Assembly: GCA_963759295.1 (NCBI GenBank)
Contig: CAVWYT010000010.1
Span: 186,001-250,000 of the forward strand
DNA from: WHSW01 sp963759295
GTDB taxonomy: Bacteria; Actinomycetota; Thermoleophilia; Solirubrobacterales; 70-9
Direction of reading: 5' to 3'
Length of the DNA stretch: 64,000 bases
Shown: in pieces, positions 52,218 to 60,620 of the stretch
Numbering within the stretch: the stretch's first letter is position 1
Layout: each line of letters opens with the position of its first letter
Notes under the pieces: model-generated
Seen by the model: only the letters and a program-made list of their open reading frames with translations
Database searches by the model: none
What the model was told of the DNA's origin: nothing
Translations under genes and position numbers: made by a program

Positions 52218-54011
52218 GTGCCCGAACGATTGCCGACCCACCGAATCAGCGGCAGGCCGCGATGGATCGCGGCCGGTGTCGCCGTGCTCTCGCTCGCCGC
52301 CGGGCTCGCCCTCGTGCCCGGGCGCCCGGGCGCCGAGTCGACCGCGAGCGCCGCCGGCAATCGCCCGAACATCATCGTCCTGCTCACCGACGATCAGGAG
52401 TTCGGCTCGATGCGGGTGATGAAGACGGTGAACAAGGAGATGAAGCGAAAGGGCGTCACCTTCAAGCGCTTCTACGACAACTTCCCGCTCTGCTGCCCGG
52501 CGAGGACGACCCTGTTCACCGGGCAGTACGCCCACAACCACGGAGTGCTCTCGAATCTGCCGCCGGACGGCGGCTACGGGGTATTCAACGAGCGCCACGG
52601 CGACAACTACCTGCCGCTTTGGCTGCAGGCCGCCGGCTACCGGACCTCCTACATCGGCAAGTTCGAGAACGGCTACGCCGAGCCGGACGAGTACGGAACC
52701 ACGCCCAAGGACGTCCCGAGGGGCTGGGACGACTGGCACGTCCTCGCCCCCTCGCGGGCCCAGTACTTCAACTACATCCTGAACCAGAACGGGCACCTGC
52801 GCCACTACACGGAGGCCGAGGAGGACTACAGCACCGACGTGTTCACCAGCAAGGCGAGGCGGTTCATCCGCTCGAGCGCCAAGGCCTCTTCGCCTTTCTA
52901 CCTCGAGCTCGGCTACGCCGCGCCTCACGGGGGCGGGGGCGGCGACCCGGGTCGCTCCTGCAACCGCGCCGCGGTCCCGGCGCCCCGCGACCTCGGGACG
53001 CTGAGGAAGAAGGACAAGCGGCTGACGCCCTCGTTCAACGAGGCCGACGTCTCCGACAAGCCCTCGCCGATCGCCGAACGCCCGCCGCTGACGCCCGGCC
53101 AGATCAACGACATTCTTCGCAAGCGCCGCTGCGCCTGGGAGTCGCTGCTCGCGGTCGACGACAGCGTCGGCGCGATCCTCGACGAGATCCACCGCGACGG
53201 GATCCGGCGCAACACCTACGTGTTCTACCTCTCCGACAACGGCTTCTTGTTCGGAGAGCACCGGATCCGGAACAACAAGCGCTATCTCTACGAGGAATCG
53301 GCGCGCGTCCCGGTGGTGGTCCGCGGTCCCGGCGTCGCCCGCGGTGAGACCGCCCGGGACGTGGTCGTCAACGCCGATCTCACTTCCACCTTCCTCGAGC
53401 TCAGCGGCGCGACGCCGGGCCTCACCCAGGACGGCGAGTCGCTGCTTCCGGTGCTCACGAACCCGACCGTGGAGCGCGGTCGAGCGCTTCTGCTCGAGGC
53501 CTACGCGGGGCCGCCGATCAAGGGTGTGCGGACCTCGAGGTACCTGTACACCGAGTGGGACACCGATCGGCTGCTTCCCGAGAGGGAGCTCTACGACACC
53601 TACGTCGACCCCTTCCAGCTCACCAACGTCGCCAACGATCCCAACTACCAGCCGGTGGTCAACGAGCTCGCCGACGAGTTGCATCAGCTGGAGGACTGCG
53701 CCGGCGAGAACTGTCGCGGGGCGCCGACCGCGGAGCTGACAATCGTCCCCACAGCTGCCGGCAAGCGCGCCTGTGCAGACCCCCCGGTGCTCGCGCGGGT
53801 GACGACGTCCAGCGACGCGGACGTCGTCTCCGTCTCCTTCCGGGCCGGGAAGACCGAGCTGCCGGATGACACCGTGGCCCCGTTCGAGGCGACGGTGCCA
53901 GGAACGGTGCTCCGGAGGCAGGGGCCGAAGCCGACGCCGGTCACCGTGAGGGCGCTCTTCGATGATGGCCGACGACTCGCGCTGACGGATAACGTCCGCG
54001 CATGCAAGTAG
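52218..54011 (+). CDS. Secreted sulfatase paralogue, type I
   Basis: 597 aa; GTG 52218 start, then a signal-like segment about 15-36. Metal-binding LLTDDQ has Asp58-Asp59. The formylglycine motif is CCPAR with Cys92 (CxPAR variant). Blocks APHGG, LSDNGFLFGEHRIR and an Asn-Lys-Arg-Tyr segment match the paralogues. The C-terminal 120 residues form a separate beta-rich region (RACADPPVLARVTTSSDADV). Its last ten bases overlap the next sulfatase. Confidence 0.88.
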   Translation: MPERLPTHRISGRPRWIAAGVAVLSLAAGLALVPGRPGAESTASAAGNRPNIIVLLTDDQEFGSMRVMKTVNKEMKRKGVTFKRFYDNFPLCCPARTTLFTGQYAHNHGVLSNLPPDGGYGVFNERHGDNYLPLWLQAAGYRTSYIGKFENGYAEPDEYGTTPKDVPRGWDDWHVLAPSRAQYFNYILNQNGHLRHYTEAEEDYSTDVFTSKARRFIRSSAKASSPFYLELGYAAPHGGGGGDPGRSCNRAAVPAPRDLGTLRKKDKRLTPSFNEADVSDKPSPIAERPPLTPGQINDILRKRRCAWESLLAVDDSVGAILDEIHRDGIRRNTYVFYLSDNGFLFGEHRIRNNKRYLYEESARVPVVVRGPGVARGETARDVVVNADLTSTFLELSGATPGLTQDGESLLPVLTNPTVERGRALLLEAYAGPPIKGVRTSRYLYTEWDTDRLLPERELYDTYVDPFQLTNVANDPNYQPVVNELADELHQLEDCAGENCRGAPTAELTIVPTAAGKRACADPPVLARVTTSSDADVVSVSFRAGKTELPDDTVAPFEATVPGTVLRRQGPKPTPVTVRALFDDGRRLALTDNVRACK

Positions 54012-55603
54012 CCCGATCGGGGGCTGCCGCGGCACTCTGCGCTGCGGTGGTGGCTCTCGCGAGCGCGCTCGCCGGCTGCGGCGGCGAGGAGCCGAACCCT
54101 GCGGTGACTCCGAAGCCCGCTTTTGGCGAGCAGCCGAACATCGTCTTCATCCTCACCGACGACCAGGACTACGAGTCCTACAACCGGCAGGTGATGCCGT
54201 ACACGGTGCGCCTGCTGGGGCGCAAGGGGACCACGTTCACCAACTACTGGGATGTGACGCCGCTCTGCTGCCCGGCGCGCGCGGCGCTGCTCACCGGGCA
54301 GTACGGGCACAACAACGGCGTCCTCAACAACAAGCCCGGCTACAGCAACCTCGCCGAGCCCGACAACGTGCTGCCGGTGTGGCTGCAGCGGGCCGGCTAT
54401 GAGACGGCGAACGTGGGCAAGTTCCTGAACGGCTACGAGAGCGCGGTCGACGACAAGGACGAGGTCGCGCCGGGCTGGGACCGCTGGTCGGTCGAGGTCG
54501 GAAACGGCCGCGGCTACTACGACTTCAAGCTCGCCGTGGACGGCAAGCAGCGTAAAGAGCAGTACGAGGGCGAGTACCTGACCGACGTCCTCAACCAACG
54601 CGCCCGCGAGTACCTGCGCGAAATGGCCGGCCCGGAGCCGTTCTATCTACAGCTCTGGGAGAGCGCCCCGCATGTCGAGAACATCAACGCCAACAGTGGC
54701 GGGCCCTGTGGGGGCCAGGCCGTGCCGCCCCGGCGCGACCTCGGTCGGTTCGCCGGCGCGCAGCTGCCGCGCCTGCCCGGTGTGCTCGAACGCGACGTCT
54801 CCGACAAGCCGGCGATCGTCAGCGGTCAACCGCCGATCGGCGCTCAAAGGCGCCAGGTCCTGCGCCACCGCTACCAGTGCCGGCTCGAGACGCTGCCGGC
54901 CGTCGACCGCGGGATCGCGGGCATCGTCCGCACGCTGCGCCGGACGGACGAGCTCGACGACACGATCATCGTCTACTCATCCGACAACGGCACCTTCGAC
55001 GGCCAGCACCGCCTCCCCGGCGGCAAGGGCCTCGCCTACGAGGAGGCCGCCCACCTGCCGTTCGTCGTCAGGGCGCCGGCCAAGTTTCGTGGCGGTCGGC
55101 CCGCCCCGCCGCGAAGCGACGAGTTGATCGCCAACATCGACTACGCGCCGACCCTGGTCGATTGGTCGGGCACCGAGACCTGTCCGGAGGTCGGCGGCTG
55201 CCGCGTGATGGACGGCCGGTCGTTGGTTGGGCTGTTGCGGGGCGAGACGGCGGGGTGGCCCGCCGATCGCGCGATCGGGACCGAGCTCGACCTGCAGAAG
55301 GACCAGGTTCAACCGGGACGCGGAATCTCGTGCAGCTTCGAAGGCGTGCGCCAGGGGCGCTGGCTGTACGTCAAGCACACCGCGCTTCCCGAGCTCAGCA
55401 CCGGCGCCTGCGAGCCGGGCGACGTGGTCGAGCTCTACGACCACGTCCGGGATCCGTTCGAGCTCAAGAACCTCGCTGCCGCGAGCACCCCGCTGGCCGA
55501 TCGGGTCCAGGCCCGCCTCGCGGCGCTCAGCGACGAGCTTGCCGATTGCGCCGGGATCGAGGGCCGCGACCCGGATCCACCGAGCGGCCACTACTGCGAC
55601 TGA
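54002..55603 (+). CDS. Sulfatase paralogue, predicted lipoprotein
   Basis: 533 aa from ATG 54002, overlapping the previous gene by ten bases. A lipobox SALAGC with Cys26 predicts anchoring to the outside of the membrane. Metal ligands Asp53-Asp54 in LTDDQDYESY; formylglycine motif CCPAR with Cys89; YSSDNGTFDGQHRLPGGKG near 325. It lacks the C-terminal beta domain of the other two. Coupled expression with the upstream sulfatase is likely. Confidence 0.88.
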   Translation: MQVARSGAAAALCAAVVALASALAGCGGEEPNPAVTPKPAFGEQPNIVFILTDDQDYESYNRQVMPYTVRLLGRKGTTFTNYWDVTPLCCPARAALLTGQYGHNNGVLNNKPGYSNLAEPDNVLPVWLQRAGYETANVGKFLNGYESAVDDKDEVAPGWDRWSVEVGNGRGYYDFKLAVDGKQRKEQYEGEYLTDVLNQRAREYLREMAGPEPFYLQLWESAPHVENINANSGGPCGGQAVPPRRDLGRFAGAQLPRLPGVLERDVSDKPAIVSGQPPIGAQRRQVLRHRYQCRLETLPAVDRGIAGIVRTLRRTDELDDTIIVYSSDNGTFDGQHRLPGGKGLAYEEAAHLPFVVRAPAKFRGGRPAPPRSDELIANIDYAPTLVDWSGTETCPEVGGCRVMDGRSLVGLLRGETAGWPADRAIGTELDLQKDQVQPGRGISCSFEGVRQGRWLYVKHTALPELSTGACEPGDVVELYDHVRDPFELKNLAAASTPLADRVQARLAALSDELADCAGIEGRDPDPPSGHYCD

Positions 55604-55611
55604 GGGCTGGG

Positions 55612-56418
55612 CTAGCGGCCCCGCCAACGGGGCTTGCGCTTCTCGGCGAAGGCCCTGATCCCCTCTCGGAAGTCCTCGGAGGCAAAGCACGAACGGCGCA
55701 GCTCGACGAGCTCCTCCTCCTGCGCGGCAGTCAGCCGGGGGAAGCGCGCCAGGGTCTCGATCGCGCGCTTGTTGCCGGCCATCGAGAGCGGCGCGCTGGC
55801 GGCGATCCCGGCCGCCATCTCGAGCGACCGTGCCTCGAAGCGATCGTCGTCGACGACCTCGTTGACGAGGCCGATCTGCTCGGCGCGCTCGGCGCTCAGA
55901 TCGCGGCCGGTGAGGAAGAGCTCCTTCGTCCGCGCCACGCCGATCACGTCGATGAACCGCTCGAGCCCGGTGTGGCCGTAGATCAGGCCGAGCTTCGCGG
56001 GCGGCATGCCGAGCTTCGCGCCGGCCGCGCAGATGCGCAGGTCGCAGCGGACCGCGAGCTCGAGGCCGCCGCCGAGGCAGTGGCCGTTGATCGCCGCGAG
56101 CACGGGATAGGGATGGGCGCTGACCGCGTCCATCGCGGCATGGAATGGATGGGCGACGAGCGCCTCGGCATCGCGCTCGAAGCTGTGCTCAGGGATCGCC
56201 CCGATGTCGTAGCCGGCGGAGAAGGCGCCGCCGCTGCCGGTGATCACCAGGCAACGGGTCTCGATCCCCTCGGCGAGCCCGGGCAGCGTCGCGGCGATCG
56301 CGTCGAGGACCTCGTGGTCGAGCGGGTTGCGCTTCTCCGGGTTGTTCAGGGTCAGCCGAGCGACCGCTTCGGCGGGCCGGTCGAGCAACAGCTTTCCGGA
56401 GGCGAGGTCCTTCGACAC
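55612..56418 (-). CDS. Enoyl-CoA hydratase/isomerase family protein
   Basis: Crotonase-fold protein, 268 aa. The oxyanion loops FSAGYDIGAI (about 66-75) and NGHCLGGGLELAVRCDLRIC (about 112-131) are clear, as is AKLGMPPAKLGLIYGHTGLE (about 135-154). GTG start, three bases after the biotinyl-domain gene, so they are co-expressed. Crotonases catalyse hydration, isomerisation or decarboxylation of acyl-CoAs; pairing with a biotinyl domain hints at a carboxy-acyl-CoA, but this is inference. Confidence 0.88.
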   Translation of the reverse strand: MSKDLASGKLLLDRPAEAVARLTLNNPEKRNPLDHEVLDAIAATLPGLAEGIETRCLVITGSGGAFSAGYDIGAIPEHSFERDAEALVAHPFHAAMDAVSAHPYPVLAAINGHCLGGGLELAVRCDLRICAAGAKLGMPPAKLGLIYGHTGLERFIDVIGVARTKELFLTGRDLSAERAEQIGLVNEVVDDDRFEARSLEMAAGIAASAPLSMAGNKRAIETLARFPRLTAAQEEELVELRRSCFASEDFREGIRAFAEKRKPRWRGR

Positions 56419-56421
56419 GCG

Positions 56422-56634
56422 CTACTCGAGCACGACCAGGACGTCGCCCTCCTGCACGGACTGGCCCTCCGCGCAGCGGATCTCCGTGACGACGCCGTCG
56501 TCCTCGACCTCGACCGGCATCTCCATCTTCATCGACTCGAGGACGACCACCGTGTCGCCGTCGGAGACGTCGTCGCCGACCTCGACCTCAATCTTCCACA
56601 CGGTCCCGGTGATGTGGGCTTCGATATCCGTCAA
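56422..56634 (-). CDS. Stand-alone biotinyl (biotin/lipoyl attachment) domain protein, 70 aa
   Basis: A single biotinyl domain with the biotin-accepting Lys36 in ESMKMEM and the hammerhead fold pattern (VEVGDDVSDGDTVVVLES, then GVVTEIRCAEGQSVQEGDVL). TTG 56634 start. Free-standing carriers serve multi-subunit acyl-CoA carboxylases; no carboxylase subunit is adjacent. The window also holds bioABDF, so supply of biotin is consistent. Confidence 0.9.
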   Translation of the reverse strand: MTDIEAHITGTVWKIEVEVGDDVSDGDTVVVLESMKMEMPVEVEDDGVVTEIRCAEGQSVQEGDVLVVLE

Positions 56635-56666
56635 GGCGCGGGAGAATATCCGCCCCGGCCGGACCG

Positions 56667-57350
56667 ATGTCTGACCTGCTCGCCATAGTCGCCGCCCGCA
56701 ACGAAGCCGATCGGATCGGAGCGACGCTCGACGCGCTCGCGGAGGCGTTCCCCCGGGCGATGCTCTGGGTCGCCGACGACGCCTCCGAGGACGGGACCTC
56801 GGACGTCGCGCTCGGGCACCGTGGCCGGGTGGTCACCCGGCGCCGCCCGCACGGCAAGGGCGCCAACGTCACCGCCGCCGCTGAGGCGGCGCTATCCGAC
56901 GACGCAACCGCCACGGCCGACGTGGTCCTGCTCTGCGACGGCGACCTCGGGGCCTCGGCGGCCCATCTCGACCAGCTGGTGGCCGCCGTCTCGGATGGGG
57001 ACTGCGACCTCGCAGTCGCCGCCTTTCGCCGCCGCGTCGGCGGGGGCCTCGGGATCGCGCTGCGGTTCGCGCGCTGGGCGGTTCGCAGCCGTTGCGGCTA
57101 CGAGGCGCGAGCTCCGATCTCCGGGCAGCGAGCGATGCGGATCGAGGTTCTGCGCGATGTCCTGCCGTTCGCCGACGGTTATGGGATGGAGGTCGGGATG
57201 ACGATCGACGCGGTTCGAGCGGGCCATCGCGTCGCCGAGCGCGAGCTCGACCTCGAGCACCGAGCCACCGGACGCAGCCTCGCCGGGTTCGCGCACCGAG
57301 GCCGCCAGTTGCGCGACTTCGTCCGCGCCTGGTGGGCGCGCCGCCGCTGA
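56667..57350 (+). CDS. Glycosyltransferase family 2-like protein
   Basis: GT-A fold enzyme, 227 aa. IVAARNEADRIGATLDAL (about 7-24), VADDASEDGTSD near 35-46 and DGDLGASAAHLD with the DxD-type metal site near 91-102. The later SGQRAMRIEVLRD and MEVGMTIDA segments match polyprenyl-phosphate or glucosyl-3-phosphoglycerate-like transferases. There is no membrane helix. It starts 33 bases from the divergent biotinyl gene. Acceptor unknown. Confidence 0.82.
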   Translation: MSDLLAIVAARNEADRIGATLDALAEAFPRAMLWVADDASEDGTSDVALGHRGRVVTRRRPHGKGANVTAAAEAALSDDATATADVVLLCDGDLGASAAHLDQLVAAVSDGDCDLAVAAFRRRVGGGLGIALRFARWAVRSRCGYEARAPISGQRAMRIEVLRDVLPFADGYGMEVGMTIDAVRAGHRVAERELDLEHRATGRSLAGFAHRGRQLRDFVRAWWARRR

Positions 57351-57371
57351 TCGCTTAGGTTCCTCGGATCG

Positions 57372-58835
57372 ATGATCCTCGCGATCGACCAGGGAACCAC
57401 CGGCACGACCTGCCTCGTGTTCGACGGCGAGGGGGCGATCCGCGGCCGCGCCTACAGCGAGCTCACCCAGCACTTTCCCCGCCCCGGGTGGGTCGAGCAC
57501 GACGCCGATGAGATCTGGGCGCTGACCAAGCGGGTCGCCTCCCAGGCGCTCGCCGACGCGAAGACCGACGCCGGCTCGCTCGACGCGATCGGGATCACCA
57601 ACCAGCGCGAGACCGTGGTCGCCTGGGACCCGGCGACCGGCGAGCCGGTTCACAACGCGCTCGTCTGGCAGGACAGGCGAACGGCCGCGCGTTGCGACGA
57701 GCTCCGCGAAGCCGGGCACGAGCGGCTCGTCCGCGAGCGCACCGGCCTGGTCATCGATCCGTACTTCTCCGCGACGAAGATCGAATGGCTGACGCACAAC
57801 GTCCCGGCAGCCCGCGCCGCGGTCTTCGGGACGATCGACGCCTGGCTCGTGTTCAAGCTCACCGGGCGCCATGCCACCGATCTCTCCAACGCCTCGCGGA
57901 CGATGCTGTTCGACATCCACCGACTGCGCTGGGACCCCGAGCTCTGCGAGCTGCTCGGGATCGATCCGCAGCGGCTCCCCGAGCCGCTGCCGTCCGCGCA
58001 CCTGTACGGGACGACCACGGAGTTCGGCGGCGAGGTGCCCGTCGCCGGCATCGCCGGCGACCAGCAGGCGGCGCTCTTCGGCCAGGCGTGCCAACGGCCC
58101 GGGATGGCCAAGAGCACCTACGGCACCGGGAGCTTCGTGCTCCTCAACGCGGGCGAGGCCGCGCCCGCCGCCGCCGGGGGCGTGCTGACCACGGTCGCAT
58201 GGGGGATCGGCGAGGTGACCGAGTACGCGCTCGAGGCGGCGGTGTTCGTCACCGGCGCCGCGGTGCAATGGCTTCGCGACGGGCTCGGGATCGTCGCCGA
58301 GGCGGCCGAGACCGAGGGGATGGCTGCCTCGCTGGACTCCAACGACGACGTATATTTCGTGCCCGCGCTCACCGGGCTGGGCTCGCCGCACTGGGATCCC
58401 TACGCGCGCGGAACGATCGTCGGGCTCACCCGAGGCACGACGCAGGCCCACCTGGCCCGCGCCGCGCTCGAGGGGATCGCGTATGAGACGGTCGACGCCG
58501 TTCGGGCCGAGGAGCGGGTCGCGAGCCGGGAGCTGTCGGAGCTGCGCGCCGACGGCGGGGCGGTCGCCAACCGGTGGTTGATGCAGTTTCAGGCCGACGT
58601 CCTCGGGGTGCCGGTGATCGTCCCGGAGATCGCCGAGACCACGGCCCTCGGCGCCGCCTACCTCGCCGGGATCGGCGCCGGGAGCTGGACCCGCGAGCAG
58701 GTGGCGGAGATGTGGCGCGAGGCGGCCCGCTACGAGCCGGCGATGGAGGCGGGCGAGCGCGACCGGCTGCTCGGCCGCTGGGGCGAGGCGGTCGCGCGGG
58801 CCAAGGGCTGGGCGTCGAGCGAGCCAGAGCAGTAA
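57372..58835 (+). CDS. glpK: Glycerol kinase
   Basis: FGGY-family kinase making glycerol-3-phosphate, 487 aa. N-terminal AIDQGTTGTTCLVFD (about 4-18), ITNQRETVVAWD (about 76-87), SNASRTMLFDI (about 174-184), GDQQAALFGQ and STYGTGSFVL fit glycerol kinase rather than other FGGY kinases. No glpF or glpD adjacent; an acyltransferase gene follows, so the product may feed glycerolipid synthesis. Confidence 0.95.
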   Translation: MILAIDQGTTGTTCLVFDGEGAIRGRAYSELTQHFPRPGWVEHDADEIWALTKRVASQALADAKTDAGSLDAIGITNQRETVVAWDPATGEPVHNALVWQDRRTAARCDELREAGHERLVRERTGLVIDPYFSATKIEWLTHNVPAARAAVFGTIDAWLVFKLTGRHATDLSNASRTMLFDIHRLRWDPELCELLGIDPQRLPEPLPSAHLYGTTTEFGGEVPVAGIAGDQQAALFGQACQRPGMAKSTYGTGSFVLLNAGEAAPAAAGGVLTTVAWGIGEVTEYALEAAVFVTGAAVQWLRDGLGIVAEAAETEGMAASLDSNDDVYFVPALTGLGSPHWDPYARGTIVGLTRGTTQAHLARAALEGIAYETVDAVRAEERVASRELSELRADGGAVANRWLMQFQADVLGVPVIVPEIAETTALGAAYLAGIGAGSWTREQVAEMWREAARYEPAMEAGERDRLLGRWGEAVARAKGWASSEPEQ

Positions 58836-58891
58836 CCCGCGCCGATCGCCGGGGTAGGAGCCCGCGGGCCCGGGGGGACCCGAACCCACCC

Positions 58892-59689
58892 ATGGACGAG
58901 CTGAGACCGCAGCGCTACAAGGATCCGCGCCCCGCGGAGCTGTTCATGCCGATCCACGAGCACTCACGCGCCCACGAGGCCGGCTGGACGTACGAGCTCG
59001 TCCGCATGCTCCTCACCCCGATCGCGGTGATCGTCTACCGGGCACGCGCGATCGCGACCGCCAACGTCCCGACGTCGGGGCCGGTGATCATCGCCCCGAA
59101 CCACTTCTCGAACATGGATCACTTCTTCGCGGGGGTCTACCTGCGCCGCCACCTGCGGTTCATGGCCAAGTCGCAGCTCTTCGGGCAGAACCGGATCCTC
59201 GACTACATCTTCCGGGTCGGCGGCGTGTTTCCGGTCCGTCGCGGCCACCACGACGATGAGGCGTTCGTCACCGCCCATTCGATCCTCGACCGCGGCGGCT
59301 GCGTGCTGATCTACGCCGAGGGCGGGCGCTCGCGCTCTCGCGGGCTCGGCGAGGCGAGGCCCGGGGTCGGGCGCTTGGCGCTGGAGTCCGGCGTGCCGGT
59401 GGTCCCCGTGGCGATCCACGGATCGCAGGGGGTGCGCGGCTGGAAGCGCCTGCGGTTTCCGAAGGTCAGCGTCCAGTTCGGAGAGCCGATCGCCTTCGCG
59501 CCCGTCGAGCACCCCAGCCGCGAGCAGCAGATGGATGCCGCCCGCGAGGTCTTCGACCGCGTGAAGGCGATGTACACGGCGCTCGAGGAGCAGGGGCGAA
59601 GCGGCGTGATCAAGGGGCTGCGCGAGGGGGCCGCCGACGCGGCGGATGCCGTCACGGCCCATTCGGCCGGCAGCCGGGCTCACTCGTAG
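58892..59689 (+). CDS. 1-acyl-sn-glycerol-3-phosphate acyltransferase-like (PlsC family)
   Basis: 265 aa from ATG 58892. The acyltransferase NHx4D motif is at His71-Asp76 (APNHFSNMD), with FPVRRG near 112, YAEGGRSRSR near 137-146 and VPVVPVAIHGS near 166-176, all four family blocks. One hydrophobic segment (about 36-48). Acylates glycerolipid intermediates at the membrane. It is 56 bases after glpK, an appealing functional pair. The last ten bases overlap the convergent hydrolase gene. Confidence 0.88.
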   Translation: MDELRPQRYKDPRPAELFMPIHEHSRAHEAGWTYELVRMLLTPIAVIVYRARAIATANVPTSGPVIIAPNHFSNMDHFFAGVYLRRHLRFMAKSQLFGQNRILDYIFRVGGVFPVRRGHHDDEAFVTAHSILDRGGCVLIYAEGGRSRSRGLGEARPGVGRLALESGVPVVPVAIHGSQGVRGWKRLRFPKVSVQFGEPIAFAPVEHPSREQQMDAAREVFDRVKAMYTALEEQGRSGVIKGLREGAADAADAVTAHSAGSRAHS

Positions 59690-60585
59690 CGTTCCGCCAC
59701 CGTCTCCCAGTGCTCGGGATCGTGACCCGGCAGGATCAGCGCCTGCGGGTAATGGCGCTGGAAGAGCTGCAGCTCGCGCAGCGACCGGCGCCAGTTGTGG
59801 CGGTCGAACGGCCGTGGCGGCTCCGGGGCGCCGGAGAGCTGCGCGAGCGTGTAGATCGCGTCGCCGGCGATCACCAGGTCCCGATCCGCGAGCCGGCAGA
59901 TCACCGACTGGTTGCCCGCGCTGTGCCCGGGGGTCGAGGCGAGACGGACGCTGCCGTCGCCGAACAAATCGAAGCTGCGCCCGAAGCTCGCGTAGGAGTC
60001 GATCACGTCGGCGTCGTAGCTGAGCGTCCGGTAGTCGAAGGCATAGTCGTAGTGCGCCGGGCGGTAGCCGCGCAACAGCGGCCGCGGCTCGGTCGTCGCG
60101 GCGAGCCACTCGGGCTCGCTGACGACGAAGGTCGCCCCCGAGAACTCCGACATCCCCGAGGTGTGGTCGAAGTGCATGTCGGTCATCACCACGAGCCGGA
60201 GCGAGCGCGGGTCGACGCCGCGGGAGCGAAGCTGCGCGAGCAGGTCCTTGCCCGGCTCGAGGTCGGGCCTGACGAAGCGTGCGATCGTGCGGCCGAGGTT
60301 GGCCGCCGGCTTGGCGGCCACCGACGGGTGCAGGCCGGTGTCGACGAGGAAGGGCCCGACCGTGGGGTGGCGGATCAGATAGGCGAGCACCGGCAGCCAC
60401 AACCATTGCGCGCGGCGGGTCCCGAAGCCGAGCATCCGCAGCCGCGGCAGTCGCCGGGCCTCCTCGAGGAAGGCACGGGGCGCCTGGACCCTGCCCGTGA
60501 GGATCGGCTCGACGGTCACCGTCACCCCGGCCTGTCCGCCGGGCAGCGCCGCCGTCAGCGGCCTCGATTCGGCTCTGACCCTCAT
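59680..60585 (-). CDS. Metallo-beta-lactamase-fold hydrolase, lactonase-like, altered metal motif
   Basis: 301 aa. The fold pattern resembles AHL-lactonase/AttM-type proteins: FLVDTGLHPS (about 79-88), metal motif region 134-144, STPGHSAGNQS near 218, IAGDAIYTL near 238 and ILPGHDPEHW near the C terminus. In the HxHxDH motif the first His is Asp: VVMTDMHFDHTSG, that is Asp136, His138, Asp140, His141. This changes a ligand of metal 1. Lactone hydrolysis is inferred only from similarity; the substrate is not known. Confidence 0.78.
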   Translation of the reverse strand: MRVRAESRPLTAALPGGQAGVTVTVEPILTGRVQAPRAFLEEARRLPRLRMLGFGTRRAQWLWLPVLAYLIRHPTVGPFLVDTGLHPSVAAKPAANLGRTIARFVRPDLEPGKDLLAQLRSRGVDPRSLRLVVMTDMHFDHTSGMSEFSGATFVVSEPEWLAATTEPRPLLRGYRPAHYDYAFDYRTLSYDADVIDSYASFGRSFDLFGDGSVRLASTPGHSAGNQSVICRLADRDLVIAGDAIYTLAQLSGAPEPPRPFDRHNWRRSLRELQLFQRHYPQALILPGHDPEHWETVAERYE

Positions 60586-60620
60586 TGCGCGCCACTGTAG
60601 CCGTATAGCCTCCGGGCGCC

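Noticed and set aside
52059..54035. N-terminal extension of the minus-strand glycosylase frame
   Set aside because: It lies antisense to a sulfatase with intact active-site motifs; the glycosylase is complete from GTG 52058.
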